DNA of 64,000 nucleotides from Ideonella sp. (GCA_015075165.1 JABTUY010000002.1:620001-684000); one strand, 5' to 3'; counted from the first letter of the stretch, positions 18,263 through 27,448 are shown. Translations and numbers: made by a program. Notes: generated by a model from the sequence alone, not told the origin.

Positions 18263-18688
18263 CTACACCTTGCGCCGTACGCAGTCGAGGTACGCGTCGC
18301 CGTCGGGCGGGCGGCCGCTGCGCTGCGACGTCCACACCATCCCGCCGAGGCATTCCATCGCCTGGTGGTGTGCCTCGTGCAGCGAATCGAGCCGGGCCGC
18401 CAACGCCTCCACTGCGGCGCGGATGCCGCGCGGCTGGTCGATCGAGCACTGCTCGCTGATCGTCAGGTGCATCGACAGGTGCAGGAACGGGTTGGCGCGC
18501 CCGTCGTCCACCCGATAGTCGGCCGCCAGCGCGGCATCGAGATCGGCCAGCTCGGCGTCGTACTCGGGGTGCTCGGCGATCCACAGCGCGGCCAGCGTCT
18601 CGAGCGCGCTCATCGGCGCGGCGTTGCGGTGCTTGTGCCACGCCGCGCAGAAGAAGCGGCGCACGTCGTGCTGGCTGGGCTGGAACAC
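18263..18688 (-). CDS. DUF1841 family protein
   Basis: A 141-residue cytosolic protein matching DUF1841, a family confined mainly to beta- and gammaproteobacteria and of unknown function. The start (MFQPSQHDVRRFFCAAWHKHR) and the central IAEHPEYDAEL...NPFLHLSMHLTISEQ are typical. The conserved His and Glu residues could bind a metal, but no role is established. It is convergent with vapC and divergent from the TSUP permease. Confidence 0.85.
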   Translation of the reverse strand: MFQPSQHDVRRFFCAAWHKHRNAAPMSALETLAALWIAEHPEYDAELADLDAALAADYRVDDGRANPFLHLSMHLTISEQCSIDQPRGIRAAVEALAARLDSLHEAHHQAMECLGGMVWTSQRSGRPPDGDAYLDCVRRKV

Positions 18689-18743
18689 GGGGAGAATTGT
18701 CCGCGAGGCGCGCGCCGCTGCGCGCGATGGGGGTGATCGGTCG

Positions 18744-19487
18744 ATGATCGGCGAGCCGGCGTTCTACGCGGTGGCTGTGCCCGCAGCGCTGCTGGTGGGC
18801 ATCGGCAAGAGCGGCGTCGCCGGCGGCTTCGGCATCCTCGCGGTGCCGCTGATCGCGCTGGTGATGCCGGTGCCGCAGGCGGCCGCGATCGTGCTGCCGC
18901 TGCTGACGGTGGGCGACCTGTTCGGTCTGGCGGCACTGATCCGCGACCGCGACCGCGCGCTGCTGCGCACGCTGCTGCCGGCCGGGCTGCTGGGCACGGC
19001 GGCGGGCTTTGCGCTGTTCGATGTGCTGTCGCCGAAGGCGGTGTCGGGCTTTCTCGGCGTGATGACGCTGCTGTTCCTCGCGCAGCGCACTTGGTCGGCC
19101 GGCGCCGCCGAGGCGCGCCACGTGCCGCGCTGGTTCACCGCGCTGGCGGGCTGGCTGTCGGGCGTTGCCAGTTTCGTCGCACACGCCGGCGGGCCGCCGG
19201 TATCGGTGGCGCTGCTGCCGATGCGGCTCGCGCCGGCGGTGTTCGCGGGCACCACGGCGGTGTTCTTCACCGTGCTCAACGCATCGAAGTGGCTGCCCTA
19301 TGCGTGGCTGGGGCTGATCGACGCGAGCAACATGGCCAGCGCGTTGGTGCTGGCGCCGTTCGCCGCGCTCGGTGTGTGGCTCGGCGTCAAGGTGCTGCGG
19401 CGGCTGCCGGCGCTGTGGTTCTACCGGCTGGTATCGGCGGGGCTGCTGATCACCGGGCTGAAGCTGAGCTGGGACGGCTTTCGATAG
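18744..19487 (+). CDS. TSUP (TauE/SafE) family permease
   Basis: A 247-residue membrane protein with about seven or eight hydrophobic helices and the TauE/SafE layout. GIGKSGVAGGFGILAVPLIAL near the N-terminus and SHAGGPP-like SFVAHAGGPPVSVALLP in the second half mark the two repeats. Family members move sulfite, sulfonates or other small organic anions across the inner membrane. The substrate is not evident. The ATG at 18744 fits the first helix; a GTG at 18733 is possible. Confidence 0.88.
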   Translation: MIGEPAFYAVAVPAALLVGIGKSGVAGGFGILAVPLIALVMPVPQAAAIVLPLLTVGDLFGLAALIRDRDRALLRTLLPAGLLGTAAGFALFDVLSPKAVSGFLGVMTLLFLAQRTWSAGAAEARHVPRWFTALAGWLSGVASFVAHAGGPPVSVALLPMRLAPAVFAGTTAVFFTVLNASKWLPYAWLGLIDASNMASALVLAPFAALGVWLGVKVLRRLPALWFYRLVSAGLLITGLKLSWDGFR

Positions 19488-19526
19488 CGGCGCCAGGGCG
19501 CGCTCGCGAACGCGCGCCTCGCCCGC

Positions 19527-21332
19527 TCACTCGCGAGCGCGCGTGCGCTGCGCCAGCTCGCGCTCCTGCGCCAGCAGCTGCTCGAGCTGCTGGCGGCCGT
19601 CCTTGCTGATCGCCACCAGCCGCGCCTCGTCGCCGACGTGCGGCGCCATCGCGATCAGCTGCTCGATGCTGTGGCGGCGAAAGCGCTGCGCCAGCGTGCG
19701 GGCGCGGTGCGGCTCGAAGCCCAGCGCTTCGAGCACGCTGCGCGCACTCATCAGCGCCGAGTCGAGCGTCTCGCGCTCGATCAGCCGCACGCCGCGCTTG
19801 TACAGCTGCGTCCAGTGGCGCGCGTTGCGTGCGCGCGCGACGATCGTCAGCTGCGGAAAGTGCTCGCGCGCCAGGTCGACCAGCGCGAGATTCTGTTCCA
19901 TGTCGTCGATCGCCACCACCAGCACGCGCGCCTCGGCGGCGCCGGCGGTGCGCAGCAGATCGAGCCGCGTGGCGTCGCCGTAGAACACCTTCCAGCCGAA
20001 GCGGCGCGTGCCCTCCACCTGCTCGGCATCGTGGTCGAGCACGGTGGCGGTGAGGCCGCTGGCGAACAGCAGCCGGCCCACGATCTGCCCGTAGCGGCCG
20101 AAGCCGGCGATGATCACCGGCGCGCTCTGCTGCGATTCGAGCCGGTGCACGCTGGGGTCCACTCGATGCGCCTGCAGGTGCTGCAGCCACCAGCGGTCGG
20201 CCGCGCGCAGCAGCAGCGGCGTGACGGCCATCGACAGCGTGACCGCTGCGGTCAGCACCGACGCTGCGTCGCCCGCGATCACGCCGGCCTGCGTGGCGGC
20301 CTGGAACACCACGAAGCCGAACTCGCCGCCTTGCGCCAGCAGCACGATGAACACCGGCCGCTCGGGCAGCGGAATCGGCATCGTGCGCGTCATCGCCCAC
20401 AGCACCAGCGCCTTCAGCGCCAGGAACCCCGCCACCAGCAGCACGATCAGCCCCGGGTGCTGGCGCACGACGTGAAAGTCGATGCCGATGCCCACCGCGA
20501 TGAAGAACAGCCCGAGCAGCAGCCCCTTGAACGGTTCGAGGTCGGTCTCGAGCTCACGGCGGTACTCGCTCTCGGCCAGCAGCACGCCGGCGAGGAACGC
20601 GCCGAGCGCCATCGACAAGCCCACCGATTGCATCAGCGCCGCGGTGGCCACCACCAGCAGCAGCGCGGCGGCGGTGAAGATCTCCGGCGTGTCGCTGCGC
20701 GCGATCCAGCGCAGCGCCGGGCGCAGCAGCAGGCGGCCGCCGAACACGATGGCGGCGATGACGGCGAACGCGCGCACCGCGGCGAGCCAGCCGCTGCCGG
20801 CGTCACTGGCGTGCGGCGCGCCGAACGTGAGCAGCGGCACGACGGCCAGCACCGGGATCGCGGCGATGTCCTGCAGCAGCGCGACCGACAGCACGCCCTG
20901 GCCCGCGGTGGTGGCGCCGAGGTTGCGCTCGGCCAGCACGGCCAGCCCGATCGCGGTGGACGACATCGCCAGCCCGAGCGCGGCCACCAGCGCCAGCCGC
21001 CACGGCGCGCCGGCGAGCGCGCCCACGCCGAACAGCAGCGCGGTCGAGCCGGCGAGCTGCACGCTGCCCCAGCCGAAGATCGGCTGGCGCAGCGCCCACA
21101 GCCGGCGCGGCTCGAGTTCGAGGCCGACCAGGAACAGCATCAGCACGACGCCGAACTCGGCGATGTGCAGCATCGCCTGCGCGTCGCCAGCGACGTCGAG
21201 GCCGAACGGCCCGATCGCGATGCCCGCCGCGAGGTAGCCGATGATCGAGCCGAGGCCGAGCAGCCGCGCCACCGGCACCGCGATCACCGCGGCGGCGAGG
21301 TAGACGAGGCCGAGCGCGAGCCAGGGCGGCAT
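19527..21332 (-). CDS. CPA2 monovalent cation:proton antiporter (KefB/KefC-like) with TrkA-N domain
   Basis: A 601-residue inner-membrane protein. About 12-13 helices of the Na_H_Exchanger domain (1-385) contain LMLFLVGLELEPRRLW and GGEFGFVVF. A cytosolic RCK/TrkA-N domain follows with the NAD-binding motif AGFGRYGQIVGRLL. KefB/C-type proteins exchange K+ for H+ and are gated by glutathione adducts. The next gene on the same strand, upstream, is a KefF-like flavoprotein, which supports that assignment. The ATG at 21332 begins right at the first helix; an upstream in-frame ATG at 21452 would lie inside the KefF-like gene. Confidence 0.9.
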   Translation of the reverse strand: MPPWLALGLVYLAAAVIAVPVARLLGLGSIIGYLAAGIAIGPFGLDVAGDAQAMLHIAEFGVVLMLFLVGLELEPRRLWALRQPIFGWGSVQLAGSTALLFGVGALAGAPWRLALVAALGLAMSSTAIGLAVLAERNLGATTAGQGVLSVALLQDIAAIPVLAVVPLLTFGAPHASDAGSGWLAAVRAFAVIAAIVFGGRLLLRPALRWIARSDTPEIFTAAALLLVVATAALMQSVGLSMALGAFLAGVLLAESEYRRELETDLEPFKGLLLGLFFIAVGIGIDFHVVRQHPGLIVLLVAGFLALKALVLWAMTRTMPIPLPERPVFIVLLAQGGEFGFVVFQAATQAGVIAGDAASVLTAAVTLSMAVTPLLLRAADRWWLQHLQAHRVDPSVHRLESQQSAPVIIAGFGRYGQIVGRLLFASGLTATVLDHDAEQVEGTRRFGWKVFYGDATRLDLLRTAGAAEARVLVVAIDDMEQNLALVDLAREHFPQLTIVARARNARHWTQLYKRGVRLIERETLDSALMSARSVLEALGFEPHRARTLAQRFRRHSIEQLIAMAPHVGDEARLVAISKDGRQQLEQLLAQERELAQRTRARE

Positions 21333-21396
21333 GGTCGTACGGGTCGGTCTAACGCGTTGAGCCGGTGGCGAGGTCGATCGTGCTCGGTGCCGCGCG

Positions 21397-22026
21397 TCAC
21401 GCGCGCGCCAGCGCCAGCGGCTCGGCCGTCGGGCGCTCGTCGGCCGGTGCATCGCCTTGCACGCACGGCGCCAGCTCGGCGATCTCGGGCCAGTCGGGCC
21501 AGCTGCGCAGGCGCTCGATCAGCAACTCGGCATGCGCGTCGATCTCGCTTGGCGACACCTGGTGCGCGCCGTGCAGCACCAGCGGCGGCAGAAAGCGCAT
21601 GCCGGCGAGCTGTGCGGTCTGCTCGTACGGCGGCCAGAACGCATCGATGAAGAAGCCGTTGTGCCCGGCCGGCCGGTACGACGCTTCGCTGCCGCCGGTG
21701 GAGACCACGAGCCAAAGATCCTTGCCCGCCAGCCGCGTGCCGCCGGGCCCGTACGCCCAGCCGTACGCGAACACCTCGTCGAGCCACAGCTTCAGCAGCG
21801 GCGGCATGCCGTACCAGTGGATCGGGTGCAGCCACACCACCAGCCGCGCGCGCTCCAGTGCGGCCTGCTCGGCGCGCACGTCGATCAGGTAGTCGGGGTA
21901 GCGCGCGTACAGGTCGTGCAGCACCCAGCGTGCGCCGGCCTCGGGCGCGAGCGCGCGGCGCAGTGCGGCGTGCACGCGCGAATGCTGCAGGTCGGGGTGT
22001 GCGAGCAGCAGCAGGATATCGGCCAT
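21397..22026 (-). CDS. KefF/KefG-like NAD(P)H:quinone oxidoreductase
   Basis: A 209-residue flavodoxin-fold protein (PF02525). It reads MADILLLLAHPDLQHSRVH, the flavin-phosphate loop, with later WLHPIHWYGMPPLLKLWLDEVF and the active-site STGGSE motif. Such proteins reduce quinones with NAD(P)H and act as ancillary subunits activating KefB/KefC. It starts 64 bp upstream of the CPA2 gene on the same strand, so co-transcription is likely. The ATG at 22026 fits the fold; an upstream ATG at 22140 adds unrelated Arg-rich sequence. Confidence 0.9.
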   Translation of the reverse strand: MADILLLLAHPDLQHSRVHAALRRALAPEAGARWVLHDLYARYPDYLIDVRAEQAALERARLVVWLHPIHWYGMPPLLKLWLDEVFAYGWAYGPGGTRLAGKDLWLVVSTGGSEASYRPAGHNGFFIDAFWPPYEQTAQLAGMRFLPPLVLHGAHQVSPSEIDAHAELLIERLRSWPDWPEIAELAPCVQGDAPADERPTAEPLALARA

Positions 22027-22190
22027 CGTCGGGCGTGCTCCCTCGTTCGTTCGCGGTCGTTCGGGTCTGTGCAGGTGCGCGCCCGAGCCCCGCGGCCCGT
22101 GGTTTGCCCGGTGCTCACGACGGAAACGGCCCGTTACCATAGCCCGAAACCGCCCGGCCGCGGCCGCGGTGTCGCACCAAGGAGGGACGC

Positions 22191-22814
22191 ATGCCGGTGA
22201 TCGTCGTCGCCAACCCGAAGGGCGGGGTCGGCAAGAGTACGCTGGCCACCAACGTGGCGGGCCTGTACGCGCGCCAGGGCCATGCGGTGATGCTCGGCGA
22301 CATCGACCGCCAGCAATCGTCGCGCCAATGGCTGGCCCTGCGCCCGACCGCGGCGCCGGCGATCAAACCGTGGGACGTGGTGGGCGGCTCGACGCTGCGC
22401 GTGCCCAGGGGTGTGACGCACGTGGTGCTCGACACGCCGGCCGGCCTGCACGACCAGCAGCTCGAGCAGGTGGTGCGGCTGGCCGATCGCATCGTCGTGC
22501 CGCTGCAGCCGAGCCTGTTCGACATCCAGGCCACGCACGCATTCGTGCGGGAGCTGCTGGCGCGCCCGGCGCGCGGCCGCGCGCCGAAGATCGCGCTGGT
22601 GGGCATGCGGGTGAAAGACCACACCATCTCGAACGACCAGCTGCACCAGTTTCTGGGCGGGCTCAAGCTGCCGGTGCTGGGCTACCTGCGCGACACGCAG
22701 AACTACGTGCACCTGGCCGCACGCGGCCTCACGCTGTGGGACGTGGCGCCCGGTCGCGTCGAGCGCGACCTCGAGCAATGGCAGCCGCTGGTCACATGGC
22801 TGAACCACGGCTGA
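22191..22814 (+). CDS. ParA-family P-loop ATPase
   Basis: A 207-residue ParA/MinD-like ATPase. The deviant Walker A is KGGVGKST at residues 10-17, with the signature first Lys, and VVLDTPAG provides Walker B. There is no DNA-binding N-terminal extension, so it is a small orphan ParA. No parB is nearby, which argues against plasmid partition and for positioning of a cellular cargo. A strong ribosome-binding site, AAGGAGG (22180-22186), precedes the ATG. The next gene follows after 31 bp. Confidence 0.88.
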   Translation: MPVIVVANPKGGVGKSTLATNVAGLYARQGHAVMLGDIDRQQSSRQWLALRPTAAPAIKPWDVVGGSTLRVPRGVTHVVLDTPAGLHDQQLEQVVRLADRIVVPLQPSLFDIQATHAFVRELLARPARGRAPKIALVGMRVKDHTISNDQLHQFLGGLKLPVLGYLRDTQNYVHLAARGLTLWDVAPGRVERDLEQWQPLVTWLNHG

Positions 22815-22845
22815 GCCGGCCGTTGCACCACCGCAGAGGGCACCG

Positions 22846-23301
22846 ATGAGCGTTCGCATCCCCCACCTGGCCGCGCTGCGCTCGCGCGTCGGCGACGAGA
22901 TCGCCGTCGGCGAGTGGCTGACGGTGGACCAGTCGATGATCGACACCTTCGCCGCGGCCACCGGCGACCACCAGTGGATCCACGTCGACCCGGTGCGCGC
23001 GGCCCAGGGGCCGTACGGCACCACGATCGCGCACGGCTTCCTCACGCTGTCGCTGCTGCCGCAGCTGGTGGCGTCGGCGCTCGAGATCGGCGACGTGCGC
23101 ATGGGCGTCAACTACGGCCTCAACCGCGTGCGCTTTCCGGCGCCGGTGCCGGCGGGCAGCCGGCTGCGCGCGCGCGTGACGCTGCAGGCCTACGAGCCGA
23201 TCGACGGCGGCGCGCAGCTGACGCTGCAGGTCACGATGGAGCGCGAGGGCGGCGACAAGCCGGTGTGCGTGGCCGAGTCGCTGACGCGCCGCTTCACGTA
23301 A
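22846..23301 (+). CDS. MaoC-family (R)-specific enoyl-CoA hydratase
   Basis: A 151-residue hot-dog-fold dehydratase. The hydratase-2 motif is seen as AATGDHQWIHVDP (catalytic Asp and His about residues 42 and 47) followed by GTTIAHGFLTLSLLP. Such enzymes hydrate trans-2-enoyl-CoA to (R)-3-hydroxyacyl-CoA, for polyhydroxyalkanoate supply or acyl-CoA breakdown. It has no close partner gene apart from parA, and its substrate range cannot be read. Confidence 0.9.
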   Translation: MSVRIPHLAALRSRVGDEIAVGEWLTVDQSMIDTFAAATGDHQWIHVDPVRAAQGPYGTTIAHGFLTLSLLPQLVASALEIGDVRMGVNYGLNRVRFPAPVPAGSRLRARVTLQAYEPIDGGAQLTLQVTMEREGGDKPVCVAESLTRRFT

Positions 23302-23392
23302 CCGGCGTCGCGTGCGCGGGTTGCCGGTGGTCACGCCGCGCGCCGCCCGCAGCCGCTAGCATCGCGACCATGCGAGACGCCGGGGGTCGACG

Positions 23393-24130
23393 ATGAAGGT
23401 GCTGCTGGTCGATGACCATCCGCTGATCCTGTCGGCGCTGCAGGCCGTGATCCAGGGCCTGGGCGACGACGTGACCGTGTTCGGCGTGGCCAGCGCCGAC
23501 GCCGCGCGCGCCGCGCTGCGCGACGACGCCGGCTTCGACCTCGCGCTGATGGATCTCGCGCTCGGCGACGACGACGGCTTCGCGCTGCTGGCCGAGGTGC
23601 GCGCGGCCTACCCGGCGCTGCCGGTGGTGGTGGTATCGGCCACCGAGCGCCAGGTGGACGTGATCCGCGCGATCGACATGGGCGCGATGGGCTTCGTGCC
23701 CAAGCGCGCGTCGAATCGCGATTTGTTCGAGGCGCTGCGCATGGTGATGTCGGGCGGCGTCTACATCCCGCCGATGATGCTCGGGCTGCCCGCGCCGCCG
23801 CCGGGCGGCGACACCGTGCCGGCGGTGATGCGCCGCGCCCCCGACGATCAACCGCTGCCGGCGCCCGAGCCGGCGCAGAAGCTGCGCAGCTTCGAGTCGC
23901 TCGGCCTCACGCCGCGCCAGGCCGAGGTGCTGGCGCTGCTGCTCAAGGGCATGCCCAACAAGCTGATCGCGCGCGAGCTGTCGCTGTCGGTCGAGACCGT
24001 GAAAGACCACGTTGCCGCGGTGCTGCGCGCGCTCGGCGTCAGCTCGCGCACGCAGGCGGTGCTGGCGGTGAGCCAGATGACGCAGGCCAACCCGGGGTTG
24101 GCGGCCTGGCGCAACACATCGCAGCGTTAG
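23393..24130 (+). CDS. LuxR/NarL-type response regulator
   Basis: A 245-residue two-component regulator. The receiver domain (1-120) has acidic pocket DD at 7-8, the phosphoacceptor Asp54 (ALMDLALGDDDG) and the Lys in PKRAS. A Pro-rich linker leads to a LuxR-type HTH (SLGLTPRQAEVLALLLKGMPNKLIARELSLSVETVKDHV). It is followed after 11 bp by a hybrid kinase, the natural partner. Target genes are unknown. Confidence 0.92.
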   Translation: MKVLLVDDHPLILSALQAVIQGLGDDVTVFGVASADAARAALRDDAGFDLALMDLALGDDDGFALLAEVRAAYPALPVVVVSATERQVDVIRAIDMGAMGFVPKRASNRDLFEALRMVMSGGVYIPPMMLGLPAPPPGGDTVPAVMRRAPDDQPLPAPEPAQKLRSFESLGLTPRQAEVLALLLKGMPNKLIARELSLSVETVKDHVAAVLRALGVSSRTQAVLAVSQMTQANPGLAAWRNTSQR

Positions 24131-24141
24131 GGCACTCGGGC

Positions 24142-26106
24142 ATGACCAAGCCGGCCACGAGCAGCCCGGCGGCCACGCCGTCCAGCGGCCGCGCCACCGG
24201 CGCGGCGCCCGACACACCCGTCGACACACCCGTCGACACACCCGTCGGCGCACCCGTCGGCGCACCCGCCCCGGCGCTGTCGCCGGCGATGGTCGCGCGT
24301 GGCGCGCTGGCCGACCGCGTGCACGCGCTGTTTTCGTACGCCGCCACCACCAACCTGAGCTACGTACTCGCGGCGGTGACCTTCGTCGCACTGTTCCAGG
24401 GGGCGGTCTCCGCGTGGATCCTCGGCGGCTGGGCCGGCGTGTTCGCGGCGGTGCTGCTCGCGCGCAGCGCCACGGCGTGGCGCTACCACCGCGCGGTGCC
24501 GGCCGACGATGCCGCCAGCGTCGCGTGGCTGCGCGCCTGGAACATCGGCACGCTGGCCTCGGGCGCGCTGTGGGGCGCGGCCGGCTGGTTGTTCTACGGC
24601 CACGGCGAGCCGCTGCACCAGCTCGCGATGGTGCTGGTGATCTACGCCTTCTGCGTCGGCTCGACGCCGATGCTCGGCTGGCAGCGCACGATCTTCTTCG
24701 CCTACATCGGCCTGAGCCTGGCGCCGACCATCGCGCGCATCTGGCTGGTGGGCGGCCCCGGCAGCACGGGGCTGACCGCGGTGGCGCTGATGATCCTGGC
24801 GATGACCATCCGCCTGGCGCGCAACTACCGCGACAGCTTCGGCGAGCTGGTGGAGCTGAAGGCGCGCGCGCAGCGGCTGGCCGAGCAGCTGCGCGCCGAG
24901 ACCGCGCTGGCCGAGGCCGCGCGCCGCGAGGCCGAGATGGCCAATCGCGCGAAGACGCAGTTCTTCGCCGCCGCCAGCCACGACCTGCGCCAGCCGCTGC
25001 ATGCGCTCGGCCTGTTCGCCGAGGCGCTGCGGCAGAAGGCCGCGGCGCCGCGCGGCGAGGCGCCGGCCGGCGCGCGGCCTAGCCGCGATGACGAAACCGT
25101 GCACTTGATCAACAGCATCAACTCGTCGGTCGATGCGCTCGATGGCCTGTTCGCCGAGCTGATGGACATCACCCGCATCGACAGCGGCGGCATCGAGCCG
25201 CGACCCACCGATTTCCAGCTCGACGAGGTGTTTCGCAAGATCCGGCTGCACTTCGAGCCCATCGCGTTCGAGAAGGGCCTGCTGCTGCGCCTGCGCGGCG
25301 GCCACCGCCACGTCTACGCCGACCCGCTGCTGGTCGAGCGCATCGTGCGCAACTTGGTCGCCAACGCCATCCGCTACAGCGTCGACGGCGGCGTGCTGGT
25401 GTGTGCGCGTGCGCGGCGCGGCAAGCTGCTGCTGCAGGTGTGGGACACCGGCGTCGGCATCGCCGAGGCTGACCGCGAGCGCGTGTTCGACGAGTTCGTG
25501 CAGCTGCACGACGAGCGTGCCGCGCCCGAACCGGGCCAGCGCAAGGGGCTAGGGCTGGGGCTGGCGATCGTGCGCCGCCTGGCGCGGCTGATGGCGGCGC
25601 CGCTCGCGCTGCGTTCGGTCAGCGCGCGTGGCAGTGTGTTCTCGGTCGAGCTGCCGCTGGGGCGGCCGCGGCCGAGCGCGCTGCCGCCGGCGCGTTCGAG
25701 CGCGCCGCAGGGCCTCACGCTCGACAAGCGGCTGGTGGTGATGATCGAGGACGACCCCGCGGTGCAAAGCGGCCTCGAGGTGCTGCTCAAGAGCTGGGGC
25801 GCCGCCGTGATCTCGTTCGCCAGCCTGCAGGCGTGCCGGCAGTGGGCCGAGGCCGCCGAGCCCACGATGCTCAAACCCGACCTGATCATCGCCGACTACC
25901 GGCTCGAATCGGGCCACACCGGCATCGAGGCGATCCGTGCGCTGCGCGGCATGCTCGACCAACCGATCCCGGCGATCGTGGTCACCGGCAGCGTGCTGTC
26001 GAACCACGAGCGCGAGGCCGGCGAGCACGACTTTCACCTGCTGCTCAAGCCGGTGGTGCCGGGCAAGCTGCGCGCGATGATCGCGTTCAAGCTCGGGTTG
26101 CGCTGA
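24142..26106 (+). CDS. Hybrid sensor histidine kinase with C-terminal receiver
   Basis: A 654-residue membrane kinase. A low-complexity N-terminus with a 12-bp minisatellite is followed by about six hydrophobic helices (residues 68-230), a short coiled coil, and the H box ASHDLRQPLHALGLF (His near 280). The ATPase domain has N-box NAIRYS, DTGVGIAEADRERVFDEFVQ and GLGLGLAIV. It ends in a receiver domain with the phosphoacceptor Asp in DLIIADYRLESG (near 585). There is no periplasmic sensor domain, so the membrane helices may sense the signal. It probably controls the upstream LuxR-type regulator by phosphorelay. Confidence 0.92.
   Translation: MTKPATSSPAATPSSGRATGAAPDTPVDTPVDTPVGAPVGAPAPALSPAMVARGALADRVHALFSYAATTNLSYVLAAVTFVALFQGAVSAWILGGWAGVFAAVLLARSATAWRYHRAVPADDAASVAWLRAWNIGTLASGALWGAAGWLFYGHGEPLHQLAMVLVIYAFCVGSTPMLGWQRTIFFAYIGLSLAPTIARIWLVGGPGSTGLTAVALMILAMTIRLARNYRDSFGELVELKARAQRLAEQLRAETALAEAARREAEMANRAKTQFFAAASHDLRQPLHALGLFAEALRQKAAAPRGEAPAGARPSRDDETVHLINSINSSVDALDGLFAELMDITRIDSGGIEPRPTDFQLDEVFRKIRLHFEPIAFEKGLLLRLRGGHRHVYADPLLVERIVRNLVANAIRYSVDGGVLVCARARRGKLLLQVWDTGVGIAEADRERVFDEFVQLHDERAAPEPGQRKGLGLGLAIVRRLARLMAAPLALRSVSARGSVFSVELPLGRPRPSALPPARSSAPQGLTLDKRLVVMIEDDPAVQSGLEVLLKSWGAAVISFASLQACRQWAEAAEPTMLKPDLIIADYRLESGHTGIEAIRALRGMLDQPIPAIVVTGSVLSNHEREAGEHDFHLLLKPVVPGKLRAMIAFKLGLR
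24211..24270. repeat. Five 12-bp tandem repeats in the kinase N-terminus
   Basis: Three perfect copies of GACACACCCGTC are followed by two of GGCGCACCCGYC. They encode DTPV and GAPV units in the cytosolic tail before the first membrane helix. The unit length keeps the frame. Confidence 0.85.
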
Positions 26107-26175
26107 GGCGGGTGGGGCGGCGCTTGACCTGGATGGCCGCGGGCGTCGAGACCCAGGCAGGCTCGACCCCGCACC

Positions 26176-27267
26176 CTACGCGGCCGCGGCAAGCGCCTCG
26201 ACCTCCTGAACGCCCGGCGTCACATACCCGCGCGACTGCAGCGCCCAGCCCTCGGTGGCCAGCGCGCGCGGCAGCCAGCGCAGCTGGGCGCCGGCCAGGC
26301 CGCGGCGCTGCGCGGTGCGCACGATCTGCTCGCACTGCGCCTCGCTGAGCGCCAGCGCCAGCCGCTGCCAGCGGCGCAGCACCAGCGCATCGGCCCACAC
26401 GTCTTCGAGCACGCGGCGCAGCGCCGCGCCGTCCGCAGCGAAGCCGGCCGCGATGCGCCGTGCCAGCAGCGTGTGCATCAGCCCGCGCAGCGCGTCGCGC
26501 GTGGTGGCGCACGGCATCAGCTCGGCCAGCGCCGCGATGCGCTGGGTGTAGCCGTCGCGCGTGAACTGCAGCGTGAGCAGCGCCTGCAGGCACTGCACCG
26601 CGTTGAGCAGCCGCAGCCGCGGCGGCGGCAGCACCAGCATCGGCAGCGTGGCGGCCACCGCGTGCGGCAACGGCGTGGCGTACGACATCAGCACCGCCAG
26701 CCGCGCCCACTGCGCCGCGCTGAGCCCATCGACCGTGCCGAGCGCGCCGGCCTCGATCTGGCGCACGAAGCCCATCGCGTCGTCCCACGCATACGCGGCC
26801 TTGGCGGCGTTGGCGCGCACGCTCATCACCGCGAGGTTGCCGGCGGCGTAGCCGGCGTCGTTGTTGACGCGGTCCACCGATGCATCGAGCGGCCCGCCGG
26901 TGCCGCGGGTGAGCGGCTCGCGCGTGATCGGGCACACCGCCACGTCGATGCGGCGCAGCAGTGCCGGCGTGACCTGCAGCGTGCAGAACGCGCGGCCGCG
27001 CTGCCAGGCGTTCAGGCGCAACTGGAGCCATTTGCGCACGTGCGGCGTGGCGGCGCGCGTGCGCGGTCCGAACGTGGCCTTGCCGGCCTCCCAACCCTGG
27101 CGCACCGGGCTGCCGGGCTGCAGGTGATCGACCGGTGGCGTCAGCCGGTGCTGGGCGTGATCCCAGCCGATCTCGAAGCCGGTGCCGCCGGCATCGGACC
27201 ATTCGTGCACGGCGCGCGGGGCAGGGCGGTTGAACTCCAGCGGCAGGGTGGCTTGGGCAGCATGCAT
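26176..27267 (-). CDS. Unclassified protein with an HNH-like core
   Basis: A 363-residue protein I do not recognise as a named family. Residues about 110-165 contain VCPITREPLTRGT...DASVDRVNNDAGYAAGNLAVMS. The Cys, the DRVNND segment and GN-L pattern resemble an HNH nuclease core, but the second Cys pair and the final His/Asn are not evident. It could therefore be an inactive or divergent HNH fold. The C-terminal half is Leu/Arg-rich helix. The ATG at 27267 begins MHAAQATLPLEF. An operator-like dyad at 27349-27369 lies 82 bp upstream and recurs in inverted orientation before the WYL gene at 28762. The two genes may be co-regulated. Confidence 0.6.
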   Translation of the reverse strand: MHAAQATLPLEFNRPAPRAVHEWSDAGGTGFEIGWDHAQHRLTPPVDHLQPGSPVRQGWEAGKATFGPRTRAATPHVRKWLQLRLNAWQRGRAFCTLQVTPALLRRIDVAVCPITREPLTRGTGGPLDASVDRVNNDAGYAAGNLAVMSVRANAAKAAYAWDDAMGFVRQIEAGALGTVDGLSAAQWARLAVLMSYATPLPHAVAATLPMLVLPPPRLRLLNAVQCLQALLTLQFTRDGYTQRIAALAELMPCATTRDALRGLMHTLLARRIAAGFAADGAALRRVLEDVWADALVLRRWQRLALALSEAQCEQIVRTAQRRGLAGAQLRWLPRALATEGWALQSRGYVTPGVQEVEALAAAA

Positions 27268-27347
27268 GGTGGTGGCTCCAGGCGAGGGGCCGGGGTGGCC
27301 CCGGCCGAGGCACCGGGACGACCCCGGCGCAGCCAGCATCGACGGCC

Positions 27348-27376
27348 GCTGGCTCAAGGCGTGAGCCAGTGGATGC
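27348..27376. repeat. Inverted copy A of a 29-31 bp operator-like repeat
   Basis: It contains the perfect dyad CTGGCTCA-AGGCG-TGAGCCAG. Together with its flank (reverse complement GCATCCAC before the dyad) it matches the sequence at 28718-28748 in the opposite orientation, with one mismatch and a 2-bp difference in length. It lies upstream of the HNH-like gene and left of ATPase 1. Confidence 0.75.
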
Positions 27377-27448
27377 GTGCCCGCAGTCGCAGCGGAAGCG
27401 ACGTCGGCTCGCGGAGGCCGAAACTCCTGCACGAGGCGCGGGGATCTC

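Noticed and set aside
22191-22814. ParA as evidence for a plasmid or replication origin
   Set aside because: No parB, parS-like repeats or replication gene nearby; neighbours are chromosomal metabolic genes.
24211-24270. Possible CRISPR-like repeat array
   Set aside because: Units are 12 bp, directly adjacent with no spacers, and within the kinase coding frame; no cas genes in the window.
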